Below, piece after piece: positions 26,658 to 35,332 of a stretch of DNA of 64,000 bases. The notes beneath the pieces were generated by a model, which was given only the letters and a program-made list of their open reading frames with translations, was not told where the DNA came from and did no database searches. This stretch comes from Ilyomonas sp963847085 (GTDB taxonomy: Bacteria; Bacteroidota; Bacteroidia; Chitinophagales; Chitinophagaceae): NCBI GenBank assembly GCA_963847085.1, contig CAWJYO010000011.1, positions 434,001-498,000 of the forward strand. The letters run 5' to 3'. Each line of letters opens with the position of its first letter. Position 1 is the stretch's first letter. A program made the position numbers and the translations under genes.

Positions 26658-27503
26658 ATGAACAAAGCATTCTATAAAACTCAAACTGCAAAGATTATTT
26701 TTTTGTTTATCAGTTTTGTATTGACAACTTTCATTCTTGGTGGCTTCATTTTAAATGGACTGCTACGAATTCCATCTCAAGTAGCAAATGTTATAGTTAT
26801 TATCGCCATTCTGTTTATCACATGGAAAGCATATAAAAAAGAAGGAAAAAATCTTTCAGAACTGGGTTTAAAAGTAAGTGCCAGAAACATTGGCTTTGCC
26901 ATTTTAGGAATTGTTCTCGGCGGACTTTTTATTATTCCTCTTGTTTACATCATTGCATTTATAAAAGGATATCCTGTTGTTTTCAACTCAACGTTTAATG
27001 GTTCGTACGTTCTTAGCGGACTTTGGTTATTGCTTCCGACAGTGATGCTTGAAGAATTGGCTTACAGAGGGATTTGCTTTAAAAAAACTGTTCAGATTTC
27101 AAGCGTCGCAAAAGCCAATTTTATTTTCGCATCGTTATTCATTTTATCACATTGGTTAAATCTGGGCGCATTCGGTAATCCTATAGCAATGACAATTTTG
27201 TTAATCACCGGTTTGGGACATATTCTTTATGCAACAGCATTTTTAAAATCCAAAACTTTGTACTTTCCTATTGGACTTCACTTAGGCAACAATTGGGTTA
27301 ATTTGTTTGTCTTTTCAAACTTAGATATCAATGACCCAACAAGAGGACAAGCAAAACCATCTTTGATAAATGTAGTTAGTGATGAAAAATTGCCTTTGTT
27401 TAATGGACAGTTTATATTAACAACAGCAATCACTGCTTTGTTTTTTATACTTTTTATTTTGGCTGTTAACAAATGGACTAAAAACAGACAGCTAAGTTTA
27501 TAG
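26658..27503 (+). CDS. CPBP intramembrane glutamic endopeptidase
   Basis: 281 residues with about seven or eight hydrophobic helices. The CPBP/Abi motifs are visible: EELAYRGICF (EExxxR), FILSHWLNLG (H in a later helix) and HLGNNWVNLF (HxxxN). These proteases cleave substrates within the membrane; relatives process prenylated CaaX-like peptides or protect against self-made bacteriocins. Here it is the second gene of the cassette-like island, framed by spacers that share words with those around the immunity-like gene, so an accessory or immunity role is plausible but unproven. Confidence 0.85.
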   Translation: MNKAFYKTQTAKIIFLFISFVLTTFILGGFILNGLLRIPSQVANVIVIIAILFITWKAYKKEGKNLSELGLKVSARNIGFAILGIVLGGLFIIPLVYIIAFIKGYPVVFNSTFNGSYVLSGLWLLLPTVMLEELAYRGICFKKTVQISSVAKANFIFASLFILSHWLNLGAFGNPIAMTILLITGLGHILYATAFLKSKTLYFPIGLHLGNNWVNLFVFSNLDINDPTRGQAKPSLINVVSDEKLPLFNGQFILTTAITALFFILFILAVNKWTKNRQLSL

Positions 27504-27744
27504 TAAGCACTACAGTCAACAAATGGTTTGGCAAAAAACTCGCTGACTTAACGCAGCATCAACTTTTGTTTGGCTACTCAGCTTCAGTATCAGCACGACA
27601 TTATAAATTCGGCAATAGAAATAGCAATAAACTTTTAATCATAAATTTAGTGGCGGTTCGGGCTGACGGGAATGCTTATGCCAGTTCTTCGCCAAGCCTT
27701 TACCGTTAGTACAAACAAAACGCATCAATGTTAAACCAATTCCC
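27504..27744. repeat. structured spacer after CPBP gene
   Basis: Non-coding. It begins with AGTCAACAAATGGTTTGG, has CTCAGCTTCAGTATCAGCACGACAT, then TAGTGGCGGTTCGGGCTGACG and GCCAGTTCTTCGCCAAGCC, ending at CCGTTAGTAC. Word order parallels the spacer at 26417-26657. Confidence 0.5.
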
Positions 27745-28620
27745 TCAAAACAACAATAAATCGCCAATAACCAACACAGCAAATACAACAGAAGCAATGC
27801 CATTTGCCGTCATAAAAGCAATGTTTACTTTGCTTAAATCGTGCGGATGAACAATCGAATGCTGATAAATTAGCATTCCAACAAACACCAAAATTCCTAT
27901 CCAATAAATGATATGAAAATGACCATAAAAACCTGCGGCAATTACACAGGCTGCACTTAGCAAATGCAACAGTTCAGATATTTTTAAACCTTTGTTTCTG
28001 CCCAAAACTGCAGGTATCGAATATAATCGTTGTGATTGATCGAACTCAACATCCTGCAAAGCATAAATCACATCAAAACCACTTACCCAAAAAATAACGG
28101 CAAAAGAAAACAATAAAGGAAGCACATCAAATTTACCTGTTACGGCAAGATAGGCACCGATAGGCGCAAGGCTCAAACCCAATCCCAGCACAAGATGGCA
28201 AAGTGGTGTAAACCGTTTCGTGTAACTGTAAAACAAAATAACAAACAAGGCTACGGGTGAAAGAAAAAAGCAAATGGGATTGATAAAAAAAGTGGCAAAA
28301 ACAAACAGCACGCAACAGCCAATGGTAAAGCGTAAAGCGCTATCAGAAGAGATGATTCCTTTGGGGATTTCTCGAATGGCAGTGCGCGGATTGAGCGCAT
28401 CAAAATGTCTGTCTAAATAACGGTTGAAAGCCATTGCAGCACTGCGGGCTGTTATCATGCAGATGATAACGAGCAAAAACAAAATGACGTAATGATTGGT
28501 TGAAAGGGGCGAAAACAAAGTTGCCATCACACCCAAAAAAAATCCAATCAAAGCAAAAGGCATTGCGAAAATGGTGTGCGAAAAACGAACTAACGAAAGA
28601 TAATTTTTTATGGTGCTCAT
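27745..28620 (-). CDS. UbiA-family prenyltransferase (4-hydroxybenzoate polyprenyltransferase-like)
   Basis: 291 residues with about eight or nine transmembrane helices. The first Asp-rich motif is in AFNRYLDRHFDALNPRTAIREIP and the second in DVIYALQDVEFDQSQRLYSIP; both bind the Mg-prenyl diphosphate. The enzyme attaches a polyprenyl chain to an aromatic acid during quinone synthesis. Because this phylum makes menaquinone, it may be the MqnP-type enzyme of the futalosine route (inference). It starts 9 bp after the DinB gene stop, at the end of a three-gene operon. Confidence 0.87.
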   Translation of the reverse strand: MSTIKNYLSLVRFSHTIFAMPFALIGFFLGVMATLFSPLSTNHYVILFLLVIICMITARSAAMAFNRYLDRHFDALNPRTAIREIPKGIISSDSALRFTIGCCVLFVFATFFINPICFFLSPVALFVILFYSYTKRFTPLCHLVLGLGLSLAPIGAYLAVTGKFDVLPLLFSFAVIFWVSGFDVIYALQDVEFDQSQRLYSIPAVLGRNKGLKISELLHLLSAACVIAAGFYGHFHIIYWIGILVFVGMLIYQHSIVHPHDLSKVNIAFMTANGIASVVFAVLVIGDLLLF

Positions 28621-28629
28621 CTCTTTATT

Positions 28630-29103
28630 TTAAGTGCGAATAATATCAGTATCAACGGGCGTAAAACCTAATTGTCTTGTGGCGTTGAGGATCATCCCTT
28701 TGTGATGAAACTCATGCGTAATTACATGCGTAAACAACTGCAAAACCGAAAAGGTAAGGGTTTGGTTTTGCCTCTTTTTAAAGCCTGTTATCATCGTTTC
28801 TTTATCATCGAAAGAAGAAAGAAAATTAAATGTGGCATCGTTTACTTCGGTGTAAAATACTTTCACATCATCTATCGTTTGCCAGGCCGTTTCATCTGTC
28901 ATTAACAATGGAATTTTTAATGCAAATTCATTCAGCCAGCTTAAGTAAGACAACGCAACATGGTTCAGCAAATAACAAACTGATTTATGGTTGAACACTT
29001 CAATCGGCTGATGTAGTTTTTGAAATGGAATTGTTGCCAGATAATCGAACAAAACGCCTCTTGCACTTTGCACTAATTTGTATTGCTCACGTAATGTTTT
29101 CAT
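28630..29103 (-). CDS. DinB-family protein
   Basis: 157 residues forming a four-helix DinB/YfiT-like fold: LREQYKLVQSARGVLFDYLATI, then NHKSVCYLLNHVALSYLSWLNEF with the first metal His, and HVITHEFHHKGMILNATRQLG supplying the two others. The family comprises metal-dependent thiol transferases and proteins of unknown activity, so no reaction is assigned. It overlaps the upstream methylase gene by 17 bp and precedes the prenyltransferase by 9 bp. Confidence 0.8.
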   Translation of the reverse strand: MKTLREQYKLVQSARGVLFDYLATIPFQKLHQPIEVFNHKSVCYLLNHVALSYLSWLNEFALKIPLLMTDETAWQTIDDVKVFYTEVNDATFNFLSSFDDKETMITGFKKRQNQTLTFSVLQLFTHVITHEFHHKGMILNATRQLGFTPVDTDIIRT

Positions 29104-29648
29104 TTTGGATGGATTGATGTGTTAGTAATTGCCTCACACACTCCCACAACACAATGCCGGCGGCAGTTGCAATATTTAATGAATGCTTGGTTCCCATTTG
29201 CGGAATCTCTATACAGCCATCGCAAAGCAAAATGGTTTCCTGTTCAACGCCCGTTACTTCATTGCCAAAAATGAGAGCAATTTTATCATCTTCTTTCACT
29301 TCAAATTGTCTGCAACGGAATGCTCTTTTGCACTTGTTCGATGGCATAAATTAAATAACCGTTTTGTTGCAAGTCAACAATCGCTTCGGTGGCATTGGGA
29401 AAGTGCTTTGACACAACCGTTTCATCAGCTCCCAATGCCGTTTTTGCAATTTGTCTGTGTGGCGGATGCGCCGTATATCCCGTTGTATAAACTGCTTCCA
29501 GCAAAAAAGCATCTGCCGTGCGCAACACGCTGCCTACATTGTAAGCGCTGCGAACATTTTCCAATACCGCAATGATGGTAAACTTTTCCGATTGCCTGAA
29601 CTCATTAACGGTCTTGCGTTCGAGCTCGTCCATGCTCCTTTTTTGCAT
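29087..29648 (-). CDS. SpoU/TrmH-family RNA methyltransferase, interrupted by one frameshift
   Basis: Reconstructed length about 186 residues. N-terminal part (from 29648): VLENVRSAYNVGSVLRTADAF, the SpoU motif 1. C-terminal part: IALIFGNEVTGVEQETI (motif 2) and IPQMGTKHSLNIATAAGIVLWE (motif 3), which form the trefoil-knot SAM site. It methylates a ribose 2'-OH in tRNA or rRNA; the target is unknown. The frame breaks at about 29308: dropping the + strand G there (ATTGTCT) joins SIPLQ directly to KFEVKEDDK. First gene of the operon with DinB and UbiA. Confidence 0.87.
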
Positions 29649-29698
29649 AAAAGCAAAGATAGGATGCGATAAAGAAAAGGAAAGTTAGAAACGATTTA

Positions 29699-30542
29699 TC
29701 AGGATGCAATCTGCGATAGTGCAAACGTGTCTTTCACACGAATGCCTTTATCGGTTTGTTGCAAGGTGCAACATTCAATGGTTGGATCGTGTTCAAAAAA
29801 GAGAACATAACTGTGGCTTAACGCTTCCTGTAAAAAAAATTCTTTTTCCTGCTAATGTTGTAAGCGGAAACATATCATAAGCCATCACATAAGGCAAAGG
29901 AATGTGTGCTACAGAAGGCAGTAAATCTGCCACGTATAAAATGGTTGTACCGTTATAATTAATTTGCGGAAGCATCATGTTTTTGGTGTGACCGTTGGCA
30001 AAGCGAATCACAATATTTTCTGAAAATCGGGGTTTGTTTTCATCAATTTTTTTCAATTGCCCGCTTTCCTGCAAGGGCAAAATATTCTCTGGTAAAAATG
30101 ACGCTTTCTCGCGGGCATTTGGCTTTGTTGCCCATTGCCAATGCTGTTCATTGCTCCAATACGTTGCATTAGGAAAAACGGTTTGCAGCTTCTCTCCCAC
30201 CCGTTCTACAGCACCACCAACATGATCGAAATGAAGATGCGTAAGAATCACATCAGTTATATCACTTTTGGAAAAGCCCCTTTTTTGTAAAGAAGTTTGC
30301 AGCGTATCGTTACCGGATAAATAATAATGACTAAAAAACTTTTCGCTTTGCTTGTTGCCGATACCGGTATCAATTAAAATCAATCGGTTTTCATCTTCAA
30401 TCAGCAAGCAACGCATTGCCCAATTGCAAAGGTTATTTTCATCAGGAGGATTGAGTTTTTGCCATATACTTTTGGGCACAACGCCAAACATAGCACCGCC
30501 ATCCAACTTAAAATACCCGGTATCAATGGTGTATAATTTCAT
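29699..30542 (-). CDS. MBL-fold metallo-hydrolase, frameshifted near C-terminus
   Basis: About 280 residues when reconstructed. It has the HxHxDH motif in LTHLHFDHVGG plus LILIDTGIGN and ILYVADLLPS, defining a metallo-beta-lactamase fold close to lactonase-like hydrolases. The open frame stops at 29793, but the coding sequence plainly continues in another frame (ALSHSYVLFFEHDPTIECCTL, then a stop at 29699). Dropping the G at 29830, or one A of the adjacent A8 run, restores it. The start overlaps the MFS stop as ATGA, so the two are translationally coupled. Substrate unknown. Confidence 0.85.
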
Positions 30543-31868
30543 GCGGCAACCAACGATGGATACATTTTTTGTTTTTGCAAAGCAAAGAATAAAATGACAA
30601 AACCAATTATGAAAAAAAGAATCAAGGCGATGATGGAATTGCGCATGTTGCCTGTGATTTGTTGCACAAAACCAAACGAAAACATACCAATCACAATGGC
30701 TACTTTTTCGGTAACATCATAAAACGAAAAAAAGGAAGCGGTGTCTTCGGTTGGAGGCATGAGCTTTGCATACGTGGAGCGACTTAACGATTGAATGCCG
30801 CCCATCACCAAACCAACCAAAACGGCTACCACATAAAACTCCATTTCAGTAGTGATGAAATAAGCAATGATGCAAATGCCAATCCATATCAACACTACAA
30901 ACATGAGCACTTTAAAGTTGCCAAATCTTGTTGATAATTTCGCCATTACATAAGCGCCGGCAATGGCAACAATTTGTATGATGAGAATGCAGGCAATTAA
31001 TTTTTCGGTTGCCAGATGAAGCACTTGGCTGCCAAACAAAGTGGCGGCAAGCATAACGGTTTGCACGCCCATGCTGTAAAAGAAAAATGCTAACAAATAG
31101 TTTTTTAAAACGGGCAAACCCTTTACTTGTTGCCACACTTTTTTTAATTCGGCAAAGCCTTTTGTGATAGATGTTTTCCGTTTTGTTTTTGGCTTCCCGC
31201 TTAATTTTAGGCAAAACTAAAAATGTGATTTGTGCAAAACCCATCCACCACAATCCCACCAATAAAAATGATAATCGCGGCGCAAATGTGGCATCTTTAA
31301 TTCCAAACCATTCAGGCTTCAATACAAATAAAAAACAAACGATTTGCAGCAGTACGCTGCCAATGTATCCGTAAGCGAACCCTTTTGCGCTCACCTTGTC
31401 CTGGTCGGCTTCGGCTGCAATTTCGGGTAGATAGGAATTGTAAAACACAAGACTTCCGCAGTAGCCGATGGCAGCTAAGATGGCGCAAATAATACCAAGT
31501 GATAATGTGCTCCTCTCAAAGAAATATAATGTGCAACAGGCAAGGCCTCCGAGATAACAGAAGAATTGCATGAACCTTTTTTTATTGCCTTTGTAATCGG
31601 CAATGGAAGATAAGATTGGAGAGATGGAAGCAATCACGAGATAGGCAAACGCAATGGCATAATTGTACAGCGATGCGCTTTCGAGCGTAGCACCTAAGAA
31701 ATGTATTTTATGTGAGATAATGTTGCCCGAATCATCTTTTGTTGAAGTGATGGCATCGTAATAAGCCGGGAAAATGGTAGACGTAATCACCAGATTGTAA
31801 GCACTGTTTGCCCAATCGTACATTGCCCATCCATTGATTACTTTTTTAGAAGCCGTTTGCGTTTGCAT
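30539..31868 (-). CDS. UMF1-type MFS transporter, interrupted by one frameshift
   Basis: Reconstructed at about 442 residues with 12 predicted transmembrane helices. The N-terminus NGWAMYDWANSAYNLVITST is diagnostic of the UMF1/Atg22-like MFS family (permeases of unknown substrate in bacteria, amino-acid efflux in yeast vacuoles). The frame breaks at about 31173: removing the + strand G in GATGTTTT links REAKNKT to SITKGFAELKKVWQQ. Transcribed with the metallo-hydrolase gene. An upstream TTTG-N20-TACATTGC promoter fits. Confidence 0.87.
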
Positions 31869-31887
31869 GAAGCTTTGGTTTTATAAG

Positions 31888-31919
31888 GCAATGTATCTGA
31901 TGTTTTGCATTTTTGCAAA
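31888..31919 (-). promoter_or_regulatory. promoter of MFS/metallo-hydrolase operon
   Basis: On the minus strand TTTG (31919-31916), 20 bp, then TACATTGC (31895-31888). Spacing equals that of the parE promoter; the -7 element has one mismatch to TAnnTTTG. Confidence 0.5.
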
Positions 31920-31944
31920 TGGGTTATAATTTATAAAGATTGTT

Positions 31945-32013
31945 TCCCGCAGATGACGTAAATTAGCGCAGAATATAATAAAGCCTCTGCGTTCATCAGC
32001 GCAATCTGCGGGA
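31945..32013. repeat. CCCGCAGAT inverted repeat
   Basis: TCCCGCAGAT at 31945-31954 and ATCTGCGGGA at 32004-32013 bracket further GCGCAGA/TCTGCG words. It lies between the divergent-side MFS promoter and the end of uppP. Confidence 0.6.
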
Positions 32014-32024
32014 TGCAATTAACC

Positions 32025-32822
32025 CTATTTTACATACCCTTTATAAATCAAAAACAACATTACCACACCCAATAGAATGCGATACACACCAAAGGCGCGG
32101 AACGAATGCTTTTGTATGTAAGAAAGAAAAAATCTCACAGCAATAAGAGCCACAACAAACGAAACCAAACCACCCACTGCTAATAATGTATAACTGTTTT
32201 TATTAAGCACTTCCGGATGATCTTTATAAACGTCCCAGAAACTTTTTACGCTGGCAGCAAACATGGTAGGCACAGCCAGAAAGAAAGAAAATTCAGCAGC
32301 CACGCGGCGCGTTAACTTTTGGCTCATGCCTCCTACAATGGTAGCAGCACTTCGGCTTAAGCCGGGGAAAATGATAGCCAATACCTGAAAGCAACCTATC
32401 ACAAATGCTTTTGGATATGTGATTTGCCTGTCGTCATCAATGCGGTTGTTAGTGAAAAATCTATCAATGAACAAAAGTATAATGCCGCCGATAATCATAA
32501 CCCATGTAATAAATAGAACATTGTCAAGCACCGCATCAATATGCTTCTTTAAAATAGCGCCGAAAATAAGGGCTGGAATAACAGCAATAATTAGCTTGAT
32601 GTAAAAAACCGAACGCGAAAAATCGAAAAATCGTTTATAAAAAATAACCACAACAGAAAGAATCGCTGCCAACTGAATAACCACTTCAAACATATCAACA
32701 AACGGCGATGCACTTACGCCCAATAACGGATTCGCAAAGCGAAGATGCGCTGTACTGGAAACGGGTAAAAATTCGGTAAGACCTTCAATAATGGAAAGAA
32801 TAATTGACTGGAAATAATTCAT
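32025..32822 (-). CDS. uppP: undecaprenyl-diphosphate phosphatase
   Basis: 265 residues, normal for UppP/BacA, with about eight hydrophobic segments. The conserved regions are present: SIIEGLTEFLPVSSTAHL (EGxTEFLPVSSTGH motif) near the N-terminus and FPGLSRSAATIVGGM (PGxSRS) around residue 155. It dephosphorylates the recycled C55 lipid carrier for peptidoglycan synthesis at the membrane. In many Bacteroidota it follows ftsX-DUF3098; here it is about 20 kb away and last in a minus-strand series after clpX. A repeat-bearing gap separates it from the 48-residue gene. Confidence 0.93.
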   Translation of the reverse strand: MNYFQSIILSIIEGLTEFLPVSSTAHLRFANPLLGVSASPFVDMFEVVIQLAAILSVVVIFYKRFFDFSRSVFYIKLIIAVIPALIFGAILKKHIDAVLDNVLFITWVMIIGGIILLFIDRFFTNNRIDDDRQITYPKAFVIGCFQVLAIIFPGLSRSAATIVGGMSQKLTRRVAAEFSFFLAVPTMFAASVKSFWDVYKDHPEVLNKNSYTLLAVGGLVSFVVALIAVRFFLSYIQKHSFRAFGVYRILLGVVMLFLIYKGYVK

Positions 32823-32850
32823 GAAATTGGTTTGGTTTTATTGATTTTTT

Positions 32851-32940
32851 TGAACCACGAAAGCACAAAGAAAACTAAGTATCATGAAGATAAATGAAAG
32901 AGAATTTTGTGTAACTTTTTTCGCGCCTTTGTGGTTCAAA
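32851..32940. repeat. GAACCAC...GTGGTTC inverted repeat, copy 1
   Basis: TGAACCACGAAAGCACAAAG and its imperfect complement ending in CTTTGTGGTTCA flank a core with TTTGTGTAACTT. A second copy lies at 46372-46463. Confidence 0.6.
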
Positions 32941-33037
32941 ACTAAAAACAAAAATCCCGCAAAGAAAGCAATAACAACGTTTGGTTTTGTCTATTTTTTG
33001 TTACTGCTCTCTCCACGGGAAATATGTGATGTAATGG

Positions 33038-33184
33038 TTAGTCCTTTTTAAACAATTGGTCAACTGCGCCAGCCATCATTGGAAATTTTTCTTTCACAAA
33101 ATTAGCAACCGTTTCAACGGCTGTTTGTGCCTGCTGCGGCGTAATGCCTGCAGCGGTTGTAATGCGTTCAACTAATTCATTCAT
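33038..33184 (-). CDS. 48-residue small helical protein
   Basis: Too short for most gene finders. The ATG at 33184 opens a frame of 48 codons plus stop: an N-terminal helix MNELVERITTAAGI, a TPQQAQTAVETVANFVKEKF helix, and a C-terminal LFKKD. The T-x-Q-Q-A..a..t...fvkekfP pattern resembles the short DUF2267/DUF2780-like proteins seen near other Bacteroidota genes (recalled, not searched). It lies between clpX and uppP on the same strand, 66 bp after the clpX stop, so it could be co-transcribed with clpX. Function unknown. Confidence 0.7.
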   Translation of the reverse strand: MNELVERITTAAGITPQQAQTAVETVANFVKEKFPMMAGAVDQLFKKD

Positions 33185-33194
33185 ATTTTTTATT

Positions 33195-33250
33195 TTTAAT
33201 TGTTAATGGTTAGAAACAATCAACCATTAGCAATGTTCAATTATCAATAA
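33195..33250. repeat. TTGTTAATGGTT inverted words
   Basis: AATTGTTAATGGTT and AACCATTAGCAAT-type words in inverted order between clpX and the 48-residue gene; a related copy separates the two clpP genes (35261-35332). Confidence 0.45.
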
Positions 33251-34492
33251 CTACGCTACTTTTAAAAGGTTCATTTTACTGTTTTCAAACTGCTGCTTTG
33301 CGTACGCAAGCGTTACGTGAAATTCTTTAGTATTGCTGCCTGGCAATTCAAACATAGCGTCGGTTAAAATCTGCTCGCATATACTGCGCAAACCTCGTGC
33401 ACCCAATTTAAATTCCATTGCTTTTAGTACAATAAAATCGAGCACTTCATCATCAATAACGAGCTTTATGTTTTCAATTTCAAACAATCGCTGGTACTGT
33501 TTCATCAGGCTGTTTTTTGGCTCGGTTAATATCAAACGCAATGTTTCAGCATCCAATGGTTCCAAATGAGTAATTACAGGCAATCGTCCCAGCAATTCAG
33601 GTATCAAACCAAAGCTTTTCAAATCAGTAGCATTTACAAACTGCAAGAGGTTTTTCTTTTGCGTTTCCTGCAATTCTTTGTTTACACCAAAACCAATGGC
33701 ATTAGTATTCACACGCCGCGAAATGATTCTGTCAACACCATCAAAAGCACCGCCTGCAATGAAGAGAATATTGGATGTATTCATTTTCACCATTTTTTGC
33801 TCAGGGTGTTTTCTGCCGCCTTGCGGAGGCACCAAAACATCAGTGCCTTCTAATATTTTTAATAAGCCTTGCTGAACGCCTTCACCGCTTACATCGCGCG
33901 TGATGGAAGGATTGTCGTTTTTACGGGCAATTTTATCAATTTCATCAATGTATACAATGCCTTTTTCCGCAGCAGCCACATCATAATTAGAGGCTTGCAA
34001 CAATCGTGTGAGCATACTTTCTACATCTTCACCCACATAACCGGCTTCGGTAAATACAGTAGCATCTACAATGGCAAAAGGAACGTTCAACAGTTTGGCA
34101 ACTGTTTTAGCCAATAAGGTTTTTCCGGTGCCGGTTTCGCCCACCATGATGAGATTGCTTTTTTCAATTTCAATCTCATCAGCCTGTTTCTTCTGCGTGA
34201 TGCGTTTGTAATGATTGTAAACCGCAACGCTGATTATTTTTTTTGCGTCGGTTTGCCCAACAATGTATTTATCTAAAAATACTTTGATTTCTGCCGGCTT
34301 GCGAATGGCAAACTCATAATGTTTATCTTTTGCTTTTTGCCGGTTTTCCAACTCCTGACCAATCAGGTTTTGCGCATGTTCAACACAGTTGTCGCAAATG
34401 TGTTCGCCGTGTTGTCCGGCTATCAATACATTCACTTCATCGCGTGGTTTACCGCAAAATGAACAACTCAATTTATATTGTTGTTTTGCCAT
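33251..34492 (-). CDS. clpX: Clp protease ATP-binding subunit ClpX
   Basis: 413 residues. The N-terminal zinc-binding domain has CSFCGKP and CDNCVEHA (four Cys). AAA+ core: Walker A GETGTGKT, Walker B IVYIDEIDKIARK, the pore loop in DATVFTEAGYVGEDVE, and sensor/arginine regions in RRVNTNAIGFGV and LIPELLGRLPVI. The LGF/IGF-type ClpP-docking loop corresponds to AIGFGV. It unfolds substrates and feeds them to ClpP. It lies 122 bp downstream of the second clpP gene, with a hairpin between, so it can be expressed with both ClpPs. Confidence 0.96.
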   Translation of the reverse strand: MAKQQYKLSCSFCGKPRDEVNVLIAGQHGEHICDNCVEHAQNLIGQELENRQKAKDKHYEFAIRKPAEIKVFLDKYIVGQTDAKKIISVAVYNHYKRITQKKQADEIEIEKSNLIMVGETGTGKTLLAKTVAKLLNVPFAIVDATVFTEAGYVGEDVESMLTRLLQASNYDVAAAEKGIVYIDEIDKIARKNDNPSITRDVSGEGVQQGLLKILEGTDVLVPPQGGRKHPEQKMVKMNTSNILFIAGGAFDGVDRIISRRVNTNAIGFGVNKELQETQKKNLLQFVNATDLKSFGLIPELLGRLPVITHLEPLDAETLRLILTEPKNSLMKQYQRLFEIENIKLVIDDEVLDFIVLKAMEFKLGARGLRSICEQILTDAMFELPGSNTKEFHVTLAYAKQQFENSKMNLLKVA

Positions 34493-34562
34493 ACTGTTTT
34501 TACTTTAGAATCGAAAACGAGGTTTCATTCCTACCCGGTTTCTTTTAGATTAATATGCAAAA

Positions 34563-34594
34563 TAAAAAAGAAACCGCCGTGTTACAGCGGTTCC
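34563..34594 (-). terminator. hairpin between clpP2 and clpX
   Basis: On the minus strand GGAACCGC, a 9-nt loop, GCGGTTTC and a T6 tract. It lies just after the second clpP gene and may cause partial termination before clpX. Confidence 0.7.
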
Positions 34595-34614
34595 AGTATT
34601 AAAAAAGGATTGAA

Positions 34615-35256
34615 TTATAGCTCGTTTAACACAGAATCAACAATTCCATATTTCACGGCTCCTTCCGCATCCATCCAATAATCGCGGTCGAAATCCTTCA
34701 TAATTTGCTCTACTGTCTTGCCACAATTTTCAGCCAGAATTTGTGCACCAACCAATTTTGTTCTTTCCATTTGTTGCGCCTGAATCTCAATGTCGGCGCT
34801 GGTTGCCTGAAAATAGCCGCCAATACTGGGCTGGTGAATCATCACTTCGCCACGTGGGTAAATAAAGCGTCTGCCTTTGGCACCAACGCTTAATAAAATA
34901 GAACCCATGCTGGCAGCCAAACCCATACAAATCGTGCTTACCGGCGATTTCATTAATTTAATGGTATCGTAAATAACAAAGCCGCTGGTAACAATGCCGC
35001 CCGGACTGTTGATGTAAAATTTAATTTCTTTACCCGGATTATCGGCTTCCAAAAGCAACAGTTTGCTAACCACATCCTTCGCGCTTCTGTCATCCACCAT
35101 GCCCCATAAATACACTGCTCTTTTTTCAAGAAATAGCTTCTCCATTTTTTTCAAAATGAAAGCCGACTGATTTTCTTTTTCAGGCTTTTCTATTTCTTCT
35201 TTTTCTTCTTCCTCATCGTCCATTAAAAATGGATTTTTGTATGTTAAGTCTATCAT
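34615..35256 (-). CDS. clpP: ClpP-like serine protease, second paralogue
   Basis: 213 residues. Catalytic triad: Ser in GLAASMGSILLS, His in VMIHQPSIGG and Asp in FDRDYWMDAEGA. It differs from its neighbour by an acidic N-terminal extension (DDEEEEKEEIEKPEKE) where axial-loop residues normally sit, and by the insert GYFQATSADIEIQ. All active-site residues remain, so it is probably active or forms mixed rings with the first ClpP. It lies 75 bp after that gene and upstream of clpX. Tandem ClpPs are known in several bacterial groups. Confidence 0.9.
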   Translation of the reverse strand: MIDLTYKNPFLMDDEEEEKEEIEKPEKENQSAFILKKMEKLFLEKRAVYLWGMVDDRSAKDVVSKLLLLEADNPGKEIKFYINSPGGIVTSGFVIYDTIKLMKSPVSTICMGLAASMGSILLSVGAKGRRFIYPRGEVMIHQPSIGGYFQATSADIEIQAQQMERTKLVGAQILAENCGKTVEQIMKDFDRDYWMDAEGAVKYGIVDSVLNEL

Positions 35257-35260
35257 ATTT

Positions 35261-35332
35261 TCAATTTTTAGTTGTTAATGGTTAATTGACTTGCTTCCAA
35301 TTAACCATTAACAATTTACAATTACCAATAAC
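35261..35332. repeat. TTGTTAATGGTTAATTG inverted repeat
   Basis: GTTGTTAATGGTTAATTG and CAATTAACCATTAACAATT pair around a short loop in the gap between the two clpP genes; the same words follow clpX at 33195-33250. Confidence 0.6.

Noticed and set aside
25912..27735. True integron cassette array
   Set aside because: No integrase gene in the window, and the boundary words do not match the GTTRRRY core of attC sites.
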